Assembly: GCA_001724275.1 (NCBI GenBank)
Contig: MEDZ01000023.1
Location: forward strand, 37,992-101,991
From: Gemmatimonadetes bacterium SCN 70-22
GTDB taxonomy: Bacteria; Gemmatimonadota; Gemmatimonadetes; Gemmatimonadales; Gemmatimonadaceae
Length of the DNA stretch: 64,000 nucleotides
Reading direction: 5' to 3'
The position numbers and the translations under genes are program-made. Numbering within the stretch: position 1 is the stretch's first letter; each line of letters begins with the position of its first letter. A model generated the notes under the pieces. That model made no database searches, had not been told where the DNA came from, and saw only the letters and a program-made list of their open reading frames with translations. Shown here in pieces: positions 34,547 through 43,663 of this stretch.

Positions 34547-35839
34547 ATGCGAGCCGTGGCAGCCGCCACGCGTGCGATGGCCGGCTTCGCCCTGGCCACG
34601 CTCGCCCTGGCCGCGCTCGCCCCGGCCGCGCTCGCGCTGCTCGCCACGGACGCCGAGGCGCAGCCGCCGCTTCGCCTGCGCGGAACGGTCGTGCGCCAGA
34701 CGCTCGACGGCGTGGTGCCTGTCGCTCGCGAGCCGGTGACGCTGCACCGCGTGAGCGCCCGCGAGGCGGGGGCGATCGATTCGGCGGTGACCGATGCGCG
34801 CGGCCGCTATGCCTTCCGGGTCAGCGCCCCCGACTCGCAGGCGATGTACCTCGTCTCGGCGCACTATGGCGGGATCGCGTACTTCTCGGCGCCGGTTTCC
34901 GCCGGGGCGACGCCCGGCGTGATGGGCGACTCGTCGGAGATCGTCGTGTACGACACCACGTCGGCCGACGTCCGGTTGCAGCTGCGGGGACGCCACTTCG
35001 TCGTCTCGTCGCCCAGCGCCGACGGGATTCGCAGCGTGATCGACGTCCTCGAGATCGAGAACGACACCGTGCTCACGCGCGTGGCGGGGCCGTCGAAGCG
35101 CGCCACGTACTCGCTCCTTCTCCCCGACGGCGCGCGAAACGTGCGGGCGTCGCAGGGGGAGATGGGGGAGGGGAGTGTCGACGTTCGGAATGGGCGCGCC
35201 GACCTCTACGCCCCGCTCTCGCCTGGCCTGCGCCAGCTCGTCCTCACCTACGACCTCCCGCCGGATGTCTTCCCGCTCGCGATTCCGCTGGAGCGCAGCG
35301 TCAGCGTCCTCGAGGTGCTGCTCGAGGAGCCGGGAGCCACGGCTGCGGGCGCCGGGCTCGTGAGCCAGGGGGGCGTGAGCGTCGACGGAAAGACGTTCAC
35401 GCGCTTTCTCGGGCAGGACGCGAAGGCAAACGCCGTCGTGACCCTCGCCGTGGTCGGGGGCGGCGCCGGCGCGCCCCTCCCGACGTGGCTGGTTCCGCTG
35501 GTGCTGGCCCTTGTCACGTTAGGCGCGATCGTGGTGCTGTCGCGACGCGCGTCGCCAGGACGTCGTGCGCCCGTGCGCCTGGCGCAGCGCGCGGGGGCGG
35601 ATGCGCGAGCGGGGAGTGGGGCGACCAACGCGCACGCGGAGGCCGCGCTCGCTTCCGTCGGCGGGGCCGCGAGCGCCGGTGAGGTGACCCGGCTCACCCG
35701 GCAGCTCGCGGCGGTCGACACGATGCTGGAGCCGGAGGGCTCCGTCGCTCCCGCCGCGCGGGGCGAGCTGGCGCGCTATCGGGCGGCGCTCAAGACGCAG
35801 CTGGTGGACGCGCTTGCGCATCGTTCCCACGACCGGTAG
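34547..35839 (+). CDS. Exported/membrane protein with carboxypeptidase-regulatory-like domain
   Basis: About 430 residues from ATG 34547 (a TTG at 34499 is possible). The signal peptide core is built from three imperfect 15-bp repeats (34590-34634). Residues about 35-110 look like a CarboxypepD_reg beta-sandwich (RLRGTVV, ARGRYAFRV). A second beta region follows, then one membrane helix (WLVPLVLALVTLGAIVVL) and a basic, helical cytoplasmic tail. Function is unknown. The promoter of the downstream B12 operon lies at its 3' end, and its TAG stop forms part of that -10 box. CGTTAGGC at 35517 lies in the membrane helix. Confidence 0.65.
   Translation: MRAVAAATRAMAGFALATLALAALAPAALALLATDAEAQPPLRLRGTVVRQTLDGVVPVAREPVTLHRVSAREAGAIDSAVTDARGRYAFRVSAPDSQAMYLVSAHYGGIAYFSAPVSAGATPGVMGDSSEIVVYDTTSADVRLQLRGRHFVVSSPSADGIRSVIDVLEIENDTVLTRVAGPSKRATYSLLLPDGARNVRASQGEMGEGSVDVRNGRADLYAPLSPGLRQLVLTYDLPPDVFPLAIPLERSVSVLEVLLEEPGATAAGAGLVSQGGVSVDGKTFTRFLGQDAKANAVVTLAVVGGGAGAPLPTWLVPLVLALVTLGAIVVLSRRASPGRRAPVRLAQRAGADARAGSGATNAHAEAALASVGGAASAGEVTRLTRQLAAVDTMLEPEGSVAPAARGELARYRAALKTQLVDALAHRSHDR
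34590..34634. repeat. 15-bp triplication in signal peptide
   Basis: Three 15-bp units of the form CCCTGGCCRCGCTCG (34590-34604, 34605-34619, 34620-34634; one or two mismatches), coding for the hydrophobic ALAxLALA-type core of the exported protein's signal peptide. Confidence 0.85.
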
Positions 35840-35842
35840 GTT
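35814..35842 (+). promoter_or_regulatory. Promoter of cobalamin-uptake operon
   Basis: TTGCGC (35814-35819), a 17-base spacer and TAGGTT (35837-35842). It lies over the 3' end of the preceding gene, with that gene's TAG stop as the first three bases of the -10. The predicted start, near 35849, is just ahead of the riboswitch. Confidence 0.6.
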
Positions 35843-35849
35843 CCGCGGC

Positions 35850-36030
35850 ACAATCGACCTGCGGACGGCGGACACGGAAACCGGTGCGATGCCGGTGCGG
35901 CCCCGCCACTGTAACGGGCAGGAACGGTTCACCCAGCATGCCACTGACTCTGTCGGGAAGGCGGGTGGACGGCCCGGAGCCAGGAGACGACCATCGTCCG
36001 CGCCACACAGTAGGGTCCTCGGGGGAGGGC
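35850..36030 (+). ncRNA. Cobalamin (AdoCbl-type) riboswitch
   Basis: The conserved core is plain: GGAAACCGGTGCGATGCCGG then the B12 box GCCACTGTAA (35905-35914), and further on GAGCCAGGAGAC (35977-35988) with a GACG/CGTC hairpin after it. These are the sequence blocks of the cobalamin aptamer in the right order and spacing. A GC-rich hairpin (around 36013-36030, GGTCCTC / GAGGGCC) follows without a T tract, so control may be by ribosome-site masking or attenuation. It precedes btuF by about 60 bases and should shut the btu operon down when B12 is plentiful. Confidence 0.95.
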
Positions 36031-36092
36031 CGGTGGGGTGCGTGATGCCGTGATGGCGCGCGCGCGTTCGCGGACATTCCCCGGCTTTCCGA

Positions 36093-37019
36093 GTGCGAAT
36101 GTCCGCATCTTTGTTTCGGGTCAGGCCAGGGTGGTGCCGGCGCATTCCGCCGGTCCTCGTGTGGGCGGCGGCCGCCGCCTGCGGAGGGCGAGACGGCGGG
36201 ACGCCGCGCCCTCCCGACGCGGTCGATGACTACGGCGCCGCCATCGTCCCCGCCGCGCCGGCGCGGCGCATCGTCTCCCTCAATCCGACGACGACCGAGC
36301 TCCTGTTCGCGTTAGGCGCGGGGGATCGCCTCGTCGGGCGCTCGCGATGGGACCAGTGGCCGCCCCAGGCGCAACGCGTCGCTGAGGTGGGCGACGCCAT
36401 CCGCCCGAGTGTCGAACGCATCCTCGCGGCGCGCCCCGACCTGGTGATCCTCTACGCGAGTGGCGACAACCGCGCCGCTGCCGCGACCCTGGTCGAGGCC
36501 GGGATTCGGGTGGTCGCGCTCCGCATCGATCGCATCGCGGACTTCGAGCGAAGCGTGCGCATCGTCGGCGCCCTCACGGGTCGCGCAGACGAGGCGGCGG
36601 GTGCCGTCGACTCGTTGCGCCGCTCGCTCGACGCGGTACGGCTGGCCCTCCGTGACGCGCCGCGCCCGCGCGTCTTCCTGCACGTGTGGGACAACCCGCT
36701 CATGGCCATCGGCGGCGGGAGCTACCTGTCGGAGCTGGTCGAGGTCGCCGGCGGCCGCAACGTGTATGCCGACCTCCTCGAACCGTCGCCGCAGGTGTCG
36801 TTCGAGGACCTCCTGCGCCGCGACCCCGACGTGATCCTCGCCGGTCCGACCGAAGTGGCACGACTCACGACCGATGCGCGGTGGCGTGCGCTGCGCGCCG
36901 TGCGCGACGGGCACGTGATGGCCTACGACACCACCCTCGTCTCCCGGCCTTCGTTGCGCCTGGGCGAGGGGGCGCGGTCGCTCGCCGCCCTCCTCCACCC
37001 GGGCGTGGCCATCCCATGA
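36093..37019 (+). CDS. btuF: Cobalamin ABC transporter substrate-binding lipoprotein
   Basis: About 308 residues from GTG 36093 (ATG 36099 is equally good). It has a basic N-terminus, a hydrophobic core and a lipobox AAAACGG, so it is lipid-anchored. The body is a class III periplasmic binding protein: RIVSLNPTTTELLFALGAGDRLVGRS, RPDLVILYAS, WDNPLMAIGGGSYLSELVEVAGGRN. It lies directly under the cobalamin riboswitch and is coupled to btuC by four bases, so the substrate is most likely a corrinoid. CGTTAGGC is at 36310-36317. Confidence 0.88.
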   Translation: MRMSASLFRVRPGWCRRIPPVLVWAAAAACGGRDGGTPRPPDAVDDYGAAIVPAAPARRIVSLNPTTTELLFALGAGDRLVGRSRWDQWPPQAQRVAEVGDAIRPSVERILAARPDLVILYASGDNRAAAATLVEAGIRVVALRIDRIADFERSVRIVGALTGRADEAAGAVDSLRRSLDAVRLALRDAPRPRVFLHVWDNPLMAIGGGSYLSELVEVAGGRNVYADLLEPSPQVSFEDLLRRDPDVILAGPTEVARLTTDARWRALRAVRDGHVMAYDTTLVSRPSLRLGEGARSLAALLHPGVAIP

Positions 37020-38023
37020 TGCCGCGCGCCGGGATGCCGCGCGCCGGGGTGCCGCGCGCCGGGTGGACGCTGCTCGTGGTCGCGATGCTGGCGGCCTCGC
37101 TCCTCGCCCTCATGCTGGGGGCGACGCCGATTGCCCCTGGCGACGTGTGGGACGCACTCGCCGGGCGAGGCGATGCGGCCACCCGCGCCATCGTGCGGAC
37201 CGTGCGCCTCCCCCGCGTCCTGCTCGCCCTCCTCGTCGGCGGGGCGCTCGGGATGAGCGGCACCGTGATGCAGGGCACGCTGCGCAATGGGCTCGCGGAG
37301 CCCTACCTGCTCGGCGTCTCCGGTGGGGCGGCGGTGGGGGCGGTGCTGGCAGTGGCGGGAGGCTTCACGGCCCCCCCGGCCGTCGCCCTCGCGGCGTTCG
37401 TCGGCGCGTTGCTGGCGGTGGCTGGGGTGCTCGCCCTCGCACGGGCCACCGGGGGGGAGGGCGATACGCGCATCCTCCTCATGGCGGGTGTCGTCATCGG
37501 CGCCTTCGCCAATGCCGCCATCATGGTGGTCATGGCGGCTGCGGCTCCCGACGTGACCCGCAATGCGCTCTGGTGGATGATGGGGTCGGTGGCGGCCGCC
37601 GGATGGCGGGACGTCTTGCTGCTGGCGGTCGCGCTCGCTGCCATCGGCGTCCCGCTCCTGCACCGGGCGCGCTGGCTCGATGTCCTCGCGCTGGGGGGCG
37701 ATTCCGCAGGGGCGCTGGGACTCGACGCCCCGCGAGCCGCGCGGCACTTCTTCATCCTCGCCTCTCTCCTGGCCGCCGCCACCGTCGCCGTCGCCGGCCT
37801 GGTGGGGTTCGTCGGGCTCATCGTCCCGCACCTGGCGCGCCTCTTCACCGGGGGGCGTGCGCGCGCGACGCTCGTGGCGTCCGCCATGTGTGGGGGGGCG
37901 CTGGTGGTCGTGGCCGACCTGGCGGCGCGGACGGCGCGTGCGCCGGCCGAGCTCCCGTTAGGCGCGGTGACCGCCCTCCTGGGTGTCCCGTTCTTCCTCT
38001 GGCGGCTGCGGGTGGGGCGGTGA
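37016..38023 (+). CDS. btuC: Cobalamin ABC transporter permease
   Basis: A FecCD-type permease of 335 residues with about ten membrane helices. Conserved blocks: RLPRVLLALLVGGALGMSGTVMQG, NGLAEPYLLGVSGGAAVGA, GFVGLIVPHLAR. The first codons are three 15-bp repeats, each starting with ATG or GTG, so 37016, 37019, 37034 and 37049 are all possible starts; membrane topology does not decide among them. Its stop overlaps the btuD start. Confidence 0.92.
   Translation: MMPRAGMPRAGVPRAGWTLLVVAMLAASLLALMLGATPIAPGDVWDALAGRGDAATRAIVRTVRLPRVLLALLVGGALGMSGTVMQGTLRNGLAEPYLLGVSGGAAVGAVLAVAGGFTAPPAVALAAFVGALLAVAGVLALARATGGEGDTRILLMAGVVIGAFANAAIMVVMAAAAPDVTRNALWWMMGSVAAAGWRDVLLLAVALAAIGVPLLHRARWLDVLALGGDSAGALGLDAPRAARHFFILASLLAAATVAVAGLVGFVGLIVPHLARLFTGGRARATLVASAMCGGALVVVADLAARTARAPAELPLGAVTALLGVPFFLWRLRVGR
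37019..37063. repeat. 15-bp triplication spanning btuC start codons
   Basis: Units at 37019-37033, 37034-37048 and 37049-37063; the first two are identical and the third differs only by G for A at the first base. Each unit begins with a start codon (ATG, ATG, GTG) and encodes MPRAG/MPRAG/VPRAG. Confidence 0.95.
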
Positions 38024-38814
38024 TCACCGTCGAGGCGCTGCGCGTCCGCTACCCCGCCGCGGGGGACGATGCCCTGGGCGGCGTGAGCTTCGGCGCGTCA
38101 CGCGGTGCGGTGACCGCCGTCGTGGGCCCCAACGGGAGCGGCAAGAGCACGTTCGTCCGCGCCCTCCTCGGCCGCGTTCCGGTGGCCGGCGGGGGGATCT
38201 TCGTGGACGGCGAGTCGGCCGCGTCGATCCCGCGCGAGCGCCTGGCCCGGATGGTGGCGGTCGTGGGCCAGCGTGAGGAGCCGGCCTTCCCGCTCCTGGT
38301 GGGCGACTACGTCGCGATGGGGCGCTTCCCCTGGCAACGGGCCTGGGCGGCGCCGTCGGCCGCCGATCGCGGGGCCGTGGCCCGCGCCCTCGCCAGCGCC
38401 GACGTCGTGCACCTGGCGGCGCGCCGGACCGACACGCTGTCCGGCGGCGAGTGGCAACGGGTGCGCATCGCCCGCGCCCTCGCCCAGCAGACCGACGCCA
38501 TCGTCCTCGACGAACCCACCTCGTTCCTCGACATCGCGCACGAGATGGCCTGCTTCGAGCTCCTCGCGGCGCTCGCACATGCCGGACGCTGCGTCCTGAT
38601 AGTCAGTCATCAACTCAACCTCGTCGCGCGCTTTGCCGACCGGGTGGTCCTCCTCTCCCGCGGCCGCGCGGTCGCGTACGGACCCCCGGCCGACGTGATG
38701 CGTGGCGAGACGCTCGAGCGCGTCTACGAGTGGCCACTCGTGGTCTCGCGTGATCCGGCCGTCGGTGCACCGACGCTCGTCCCCCTGCGCAAGCCGCACG
38801 CCCCGATTCCCTGA
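38020..38814 (+). CDS. btuD: Cobalamin ABC transporter ATPase
   Basis: A 264-residue ATPase. Walker A is GPNGSGKST, the Q-loop is VVGQREEPAFPLLVGDYVAMGRFPW, the signature is LSGGEWQRVRIARALAQ, Walker B is DAIVLDEPTSFLD and the switch is SHQLN. The Q-loop/helical block with GRFPW is typical of FecE/BtuD-type siderophore and cobalamin importers. The GTG overlaps the btuC stop by four bases. Confidence 0.93.
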   Translation: MITVEALRVRYPAAGDDALGGVSFGASRGAVTAVVGPNGSGKSTFVRALLGRVPVAGGGIFVDGESAASIPRERLARMVAVVGQREEPAFPLLVGDYVAMGRFPWQRAWAAPSAADRGAVARALASADVVHLAARRTDTLSGGEWQRVRIARALAQQTDAIVLDEPTSFLDIAHEMACFELLAALAHAGRCVLIVSHQLNLVARFADRVVLLSRGRAVAYGPPADVMRGETLERVYEWPLVVSRDPAVGAPTLVPLRKPHAPIP

Positions 38815-38828
38815 CGACATCCCTCCTG

Positions 38829-40907
38829 ATGCCCCTCCAGCTCCTCCGTCCCGCACCCGCTGCCGGCCACGGCGCCCGCAGCGTGCGACCGACTCCTGCC
38901 CGCCGCCTCGCGCTCCGTGTCGCGCTCCGTCTCGCGCTCCGTCTCGCGCGGCGTGACCTCGCCGCGGTGGCGCTTGCCGCCGTCGCGCTTCCCGCCTCGC
39001 CCTTCGCCGCCCTGCAGGCGCAGGCGTCTGGCGATACCACCCGCCTTCCCCCGGTCGTCGTGACCGCCGATCGGATGGCGCGCTCCATCGGCGCCACCAC
39101 CGCCTCCGTCACCGTCATCGAAGGCGCGGCGCTGCGCGCCGCCGGCATTTCGCAGTTGGCCGACGCGTTGCGCGCCATTCCGGGGATCAGCATCGCCCGG
39201 GCCGGCTCCAACGGCGCGCAGGCGTCGCTCTTCCTGCGCGGCGGCGAGAGCGACTATGTCCGCCTCCTCGTCGACGGCGTCCCGATGAACGATCCGGGCG
39301 GAGCGATCGACCTCGGTGCCGTCACGCTCGACAACGTCGAACGGATCGAGGTCGTGCGCGGCCCGGCGAGCGTCCTGTACGGCAGCGACGCGGTCACCGG
39401 GGTGATCCAGGTCTTCACGCGCAGGGCCGCTGCGCCGCTCGAGGCGCGACTTGCGGCCCGGGCCGGGAGTTACGGCACCCGCGTGGCCGATGCGAGCGTC
39501 GGCGCCCGCGGTCCCTTGGGGAGCCTCTCGCTCGGACTCGCCCACCACGCCACGGATGGCATCCTCGCCTTCAACAATGCCTATCGCAATGACGTCGCGT
39601 CGTTGCGGGGCGAGGCCCAGGTGGCGTCGGTACGCTCGGCGTTCTCCGTGCGCCACAGCGACAACGCCTTCCAGTACCCCACCGACGGGGCAGGGGCCGT
39701 CGTGGATCGCAACGCCCAGCGCGGCGAGCGCCGCTTCTCGGCTTCCGCCGACCTCGCACGCGCGCTCGGCAGGCGCGTGGAGGGGATGCTCTCGCTCACC
39801 GCGCTCGAGGCGCACGGGCGGACCAGCGACCCGTCGGATGGCGCTGGCGACACGGTCGGCTTCTACGCGTATCGCTCGGCCGGGGTCGTGCGCCGTCGCG
39901 GCGCCGACGCGCGCTTGGTCATCCGTCCCGCGGCCGGTCACGCCATCTCCCTGGGAGGCGAGTACGCCGCCGAGCGGCAACGCAGCGCCGACAGCTCCAA
40001 CTATGATGTGTCGCTGAATCGGTTCGCGGCATCGCGCATCACCCGTGCCGTGTACGGGCAATGGGTCGGCGACGTGGGGCGTGCCTCCTTCACGGTGGGC
40101 GGACGCCACGACGACAATGAGACGTACGGCAGCTTCCGCACTGCCCGTGTCGGTGCCGCCGTTCGCCCCTGGGTCGGGGCCCGGGTGCGGGCGTCCGTCG
40201 GGACCGGCTTCAAGGCACCGACCTTCCTCGAGACGTTCTCCAGTGCCTTCTCGGTCGGGAATCCCGCGCTCACCCCGGAGCGCTCGCGCTCGTGGGAGGT
40301 CGGCATCGAGCAGTCGTTGGGGGGCGGCCGCATGCAGCTGGCGGCTACGGTCTTCGACCAGCGGTTCCGGGACCTCATCCAGTACACGTGGACGTCGCCC
40401 ACCGCCCCCAACTACTTCAACGTGGCCGCGGCGTCGGCGCGGGGGCTCGAGGTCGAGGCCAGCGGCGACGCCGCCCGTGGCGTCGCCCTGTTCGCGAACG
40501 CTACCGTCCTTCGCACGCGGGTCGACGACGCCGGTTTCCAGTCGGGCGCCGGGGCCACGTTCGTGCGAGGGGAGCGACTCCTTCGCCGTCCACCCCTCAC
40601 CGTCTCGGCGGGGGCGCAGCTTCGCCGGTTCCGCCATGTGCGGCTCGACCTGTCCGTGCTGCGCGTGGGCCCCCGGGACGATCGGGACTTCGCGACCTAC
40701 CCCGCCACTCCCATCCGGCTCGATCCATACACCCGCGTCGACCTCGGCGGGGAGGTCGACCTGGGGCGTGGCGGCGGAGTGTGGCGGTCGTCGGCGCTGA
40801 CCCTGCGCATCGACAACGCGCTGGGCGCGCGCTACCAGGAGATGGCCGGCTTCGCGGCTCCCGGGCGCGTCCTGCTCGCCGGCTTCCGCCTCGGCACGCT
40901 GCGGTAG
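38829..40907 (+). CDS. btuB: TonB-dependent cobalamin receptor
   Basis: A 692-residue outer-membrane receptor. A long Arg-rich N-terminus (four 12-bp units) precedes the signal sequence; the TonB box is LPPVVVTADR. The plug domain has LADALRAIPGISI, SLFLRGGESDYVRLLVDGVPMNDPGG and VERIEVVRGPASVLYGSDAVTGVIQVFTR, closely BtuB-like. The 22-strand barrel ends with a final beta strand LLAGFRLGTLR. Placement after btuFCD under the riboswitch supports vitamin B12 as substrate over iron chelates. Confidence 0.92.
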   Translation: MPLQLLRPAPAAGHGARSVRPTPARRLALRVALRLALRLARRDLAAVALAAVALPASPFAALQAQASGDTTRLPPVVVTADRMARSIGATTASVTVIEGAALRAAGISQLADALRAIPGISIARAGSNGAQASLFLRGGESDYVRLLVDGVPMNDPGGAIDLGAVTLDNVERIEVVRGPASVLYGSDAVTGVIQVFTRRAAAPLEARLAARAGSYGTRVADASVGARGPLGSLSLGLAHHATDGILAFNNAYRNDVASLRGEAQVASVRSAFSVRHSDNAFQYPTDGAGAVVDRNAQRGERRFSASADLARALGRRVEGMLSLTALEAHGRTSDPSDGAGDTVGFYAYRSAGVVRRRGADARLVIRPAAGHAISLGGEYAAERQRSADSSNYDVSLNRFAASRITRAVYGQWVGDVGRASFTVGGRHDDNETYGSFRTARVGAAVRPWVGARVRASVGTGFKAPTFLETFSSAFSVGNPALTPERSRSWEVGIEQSLGGGRMQLAATVFDQRFRDLIQYTWTSPTAPNYFNVAAASARGLEVEASGDAARGVALFANATVLRTRVDDAGFQSGAGATFVRGERLLRRPPLTVSAGAQLRRFRHVRLDLSVLRVGPRDDRDFATYPATPIRLDPYTRVDLGGEVDLGRGGGVWRSSALTLRIDNALGARYQEMAGFAAPGRVLLAGFRLGTLR
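38907..38954. repeat. 12-bp repeats in btuB N-terminal coding region
   Basis: Four units of the form CTCGCGCTCCGT (38907-38918, 38919-38930, 38931-38942, and 38943-38954 degenerate), encoding a repeated LALR/VALR-like basic stretch ahead of the signal peptide core. Confidence 0.9.
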
Positions 40908-40926
40908 CCCGGCGCTATCTTGGAGG

Positions 40927-41700
40927 ATGCCGCTGGTGACCACCGACGCGGTCGTCCTTCACGGGTTCGACTACCTCGAGAGTTCGCGCATCATCCGCCT
41001 CGCCACGCGCGACGCCGGCCTCCAGTCGGTGATCGCGCGTGGCGCGCGTTCCTCGCGGCGTCGCTTCGGCACGGGCCTCGACCTCTTCGCCAGCGGCACC
41101 GCGCACCTGCAGGTGCACCCGGGCCGTGAGCTGCAACAACTCGTCGGCTTCGACCTCACCAGCGCGCGCCGGGCGCTCGCCGCCGACCTGGAACGGTTTG
41201 TCGCGGCGTCGGCCATCGCCGAGCTCATCCTGCGGTTCGCTGCGGGCGACGAGGCGGGCGAACTGTTCGCCGAGCTCACGCACGCGCTCGATGCGCTCGA
41301 GGCCGCCCCCCCCTTCCGTGCGCGTGACGTCGGGCTGGCGGGGGCGTGGCGCCTGGTGGTGGCGCTCGGCTTCGCCCCGGCGCTCGATCGCTGCAGCGTG
41401 TGCCACGCCCCCATCGTCGACGATGCCTCCGTCGCGTTCACGCGCTCCGCCGGAGGGGTGGTCTGCGACGCGTGTGCCGCGTCGGCCCCGCGAGGGCGCC
41501 CGCTCCCGGCGGAGGCGCGTGCCGCCCTCCGCGCCTGGACCGCGGGCGCCGACCTCGCCGTCGAGGATGCGGCCATGCGCCGCGCGCACCTGCGCCTCCT
41601 CCGTGAGTTCCTGGAGCACCATCTCGGCGATGGGCGGGCCCTGCGGGCCTTCGAGGCGTGGGAGCGCGGCATGGGCGCCGCGGCGGGATACGCCGGATGA
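40927..41700 (+). CDS. recO: DNA repair protein RecO
   Basis: Recombination mediator that helps load RecA with RecR. It is 257 residues. The N-terminal OB fold ([27 protein letters not shown] and [10 protein letters not shown]) is followed by a helical domain and a zinc finger with CSVCHAP and CDACAAS cysteine pairs. It is coupled to selB by an ATGA overlap. Confidence 0.92.
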   Translation: MPLVTTDAVVLHGFDYLESSRIIRLATRDAGLQSVIARGARSSRRRFGTGLDLFASGTAHLQVHPGRELQQLVGFDLTSARRALAADLERFVAASAIAELILRFAAGDEAGELFAELTHALDALEAAPPFRARDVGLAGAWRLVVALGFAPALDRCSVCHAPIVDDASVAFTRSAGGVVCDACAASAPRGRPLPAEARAALRAWTAGADLAVEDAAMRRAHLRLLREFLEHHLGDGRALRAFEAWERGMGAAAGYAG

Positions 41701-43538
41701 TCATCGGGACCGCCGGGCACATCGACCACGGCAAGACGGCGCTCGTGCGCGCCCTCACCGGGGTCGACACCGATCGCCTCCCCGAGGAACGGCGCAGGGG
41801 GATCACCATCGAGCTCGGCTTCGCCCCGCTCGCGATCGACGGCGTGGGGACGGTGGGGGTCGTCGACGTGCCGGGGCACGAGGCATTCGTGCGCACCATG
41901 CTCGCCGGCGCCACCGGCGTCGACCTTGCCCTCCTCGTGATTGCGGCTGACGAAGGGGTGATGCCGCAGACGCGGGAGCATCTCGCGATCCTCTCGCTGC
42001 TCGGCGTGCGCGCCGGCGTGGTCGCCCTCACCAAGTGCGACCTCGTCGACGGCGAGTGGGCCGCCCTCGTACGCGACGAGGTGCGCGCGCTCCTCGCCGG
42101 CACGCCGCTGCGCGAGGCCCCGGTCGTCGAGACGTCGGTCGTGACGGGGCAGGGCCTCGACGCGCTGCGCAACGTGCTGCGCGCGCAACTCCTCGCCCTC
42201 CCCGCGCGTGCCGCGGCCGATCTCTTTCGCATGCCCATCGACCGCGCCTTCAGCGTGAAGGGGACGGGGAGCGTCGTCACGGGAACCGTCTGGAGCGGGA
42301 CGCTCGATGCGCGCGTCGCGCTCCGGCTCTTTCCAGTCGATCGCGCGGTGCGCGTCCGCGGCATCCAGCGCCACGGCCTCCCGACGGATCGCCTGTCGCC
42401 GGGGAGCCGTGGCGCCGTCGCCCTCGCCGGGGTCGAGCTCGGCGATCTCGCACGCGGAGGGCTCCTGGTCGAGGAGGGCGCGTGGGCCCCTTCCCGTGTC
42501 GTGCGCGCCGACGTCGCCCTCCTCGACGACTTCGCGCGCCCGCTTCGTCCCCGGGAGTGGGTGCGGCTCCATTTGGGGACCAGCGAAGTGGGGGCCCGTG
42601 TCGTCAGCGCCGGAGGGGCGCTCACCCCCGGCACCACGCGTGGCGCCCGGCTGGTGCTCGATGCCCCCCTGGTGGCGCGCGCCGGCGACCGCTTCGTTCT
42701 CCGGCTCCCCTCGCCCCCGCTAACCATCGGGGGTGGGATCATCGTGGATCCCGCTCCCGCGCATCGCCGGCCGCGCCCCTGGCCGGCCGGGCTCACGCCC
42801 ACGCAGCGACTCGTCCGGATCGTCCAGGAGGGGGGCGAGCGTGGGGTGTCCATCGCCTCGCTCCCCGTCCGCCTGGGCTGCGCCCCGGGCGATCCCCCCG
42901 GACTGGTGCGCGCCCTTCCGGAGTTGATTCGCGCCGGCGACGAGCTGTTCGATCGCCAACTCGTGGACACCCTCTCCGACCGGCTCGTCGCGGCGGTCGC
43001 TCGCTACCATGAGGAGCATCCGCTCGACGAATGGGTCCCGCGAGCGGCGCTCCGTGCCCGCATGGGGTGCAGCGAATCGCTGCTCTCCCTGACCCTTGCA
43101 CAATGCAGTGCGGCCGGGACGGTGGAGCAGGGGGGAGGCGGCTTCCGTCGGACCGGGTGGTCGCCGGTCATGAGCGAGACCCTCGGCCGCGAGCGGACAT
43201 GGCTGCTCGAGCGGCTGTCGAGTGCCTGGGGCGAGCCCCCGTCCGTGGCCGAACTGCGTGCCGAGCGGGGCGGCGCCGATCCCGTCCCCCTCCTGCGGGC
43301 ACTGGAACGCGAGCAGCTCCTGGTCCAGGTGGAACCCGACCGCTTTTACCCGCACGACGCGGTTCGCGAGCTGACCGCCCGGCTCCGTGCGGCCATGGCG
43401 CCGGGACGGGTCTACGCCCCGGCCGAGCTGCGCGAGATCATCGGTACGTCCCGGAAATACCTGATTCCCTTCCTGGAGTACTGTGACCGGCAGCGCATCA
43501 CGGAACGGCGCGACGGGGGTAGGGTATTGGGGAGCTAA
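41697..43538 (+). CDS. selB: Selenocysteine-specific elongation factor SelB
   Basis: Delivers Sec-tRNA to UGA codons marked by a SECIS hairpin. It is 613 residues. GTPase motifs: GHIDHGKT (7-14), [12 protein letters not shown] and TKCD. The start [22 protein letters not shown] is the SelB hallmark, distinct from EF-Tu. Domains II-III follow, then four C-terminal winged helices (about residues 370-613) that read the SECIS. No selA, selC or selD is in the window, and I found no selenoprotein gene here. Confidence 0.92.
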   Translation: MIIGTAGHIDHGKTALVRALTGVDTDRLPEERRRGITIELGFAPLAIDGVGTVGVVDVPGHEAFVRTMLAGATGVDLALLVIAADEGVMPQTREHLAILSLLGVRAGVVALTKCDLVDGEWAALVRDEVRALLAGTPLREAPVVETSVVTGQGLDALRNVLRAQLLALPARAAADLFRMPIDRAFSVKGTGSVVTGTVWSGTLDARVALRLFPVDRAVRVRGIQRHGLPTDRLSPGSRGAVALAGVELGDLARGGLLVEEGAWAPSRVVRADVALLDDFARPLRPREWVRLHLGTSEVGARVVSAGGALTPGTTRGARLVLDAPLVARAGDRFVLRLPSPPLTIGGGIIVDPAPAHRRPRPWPAGLTPTQRLVRIVQEGGERGVSIASLPVRLGCAPGDPPGLVRALPELIRAGDELFDRQLVDTLSDRLVAAVARYHEEHPLDEWVPRAALRARMGCSESLLSLTLAQCSAAGTVEQGGGGFRRTGWSPVMSETLGRERTWLLERLSSAWGEPPSVAELRAERGGADPVPLLRALEREQLLVQVEPDRFYPHDAVRELTARLRAAMAPGRVYAPAELREIIGTSRKYLIPFLEYCDRQRITERRDGGRVLGS

Positions 43539-43555
43539 ATGCGGATGAACGTTGC

Positions 43556-43584
43556 TTGACAGCCCCCACGCGCATTCCTATGTT
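43556..43584 (+). promoter_or_regulatory. Strong sigma-70 promoter of the sorting-domain protein
   Basis: TTGACA (43556-43561), a 17-base spacer and TATGTT (43579-43584), the best consensus match on the + strand. The predicted start, near 43591, gives a leader of about 73 bases that is AT-richer than its surroundings and has a GGAG element before the ATG at 43664. Confidence 0.85.
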
Positions 43585-43663
43585 CGCGCCGAGTTGCAGA
43601 ACGTAAACAGTCATCAGGAGTTAGCTCCCGCACCCTCTACTTTGTCAGTTCGGAGATGGACAC

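Noticed and set aside
32641..34647. 668-codon minus-strand frame opposite metK and the DUF151 gene
   Set aside because: It is antisense to two convincing genes; the frame is open only because of high third-position GC.
35998..36092. Separate small gene between riboswitch and btuF (start near 36038)
   Set aside because: The short frame overlaps the riboswitch expression platform and btuF in another frame and has no family features.
41697..43663. Selenoprotein or SECIS next to selB
   Set aside because: No in-frame TGA with continued homology was seen in any gene of the window.
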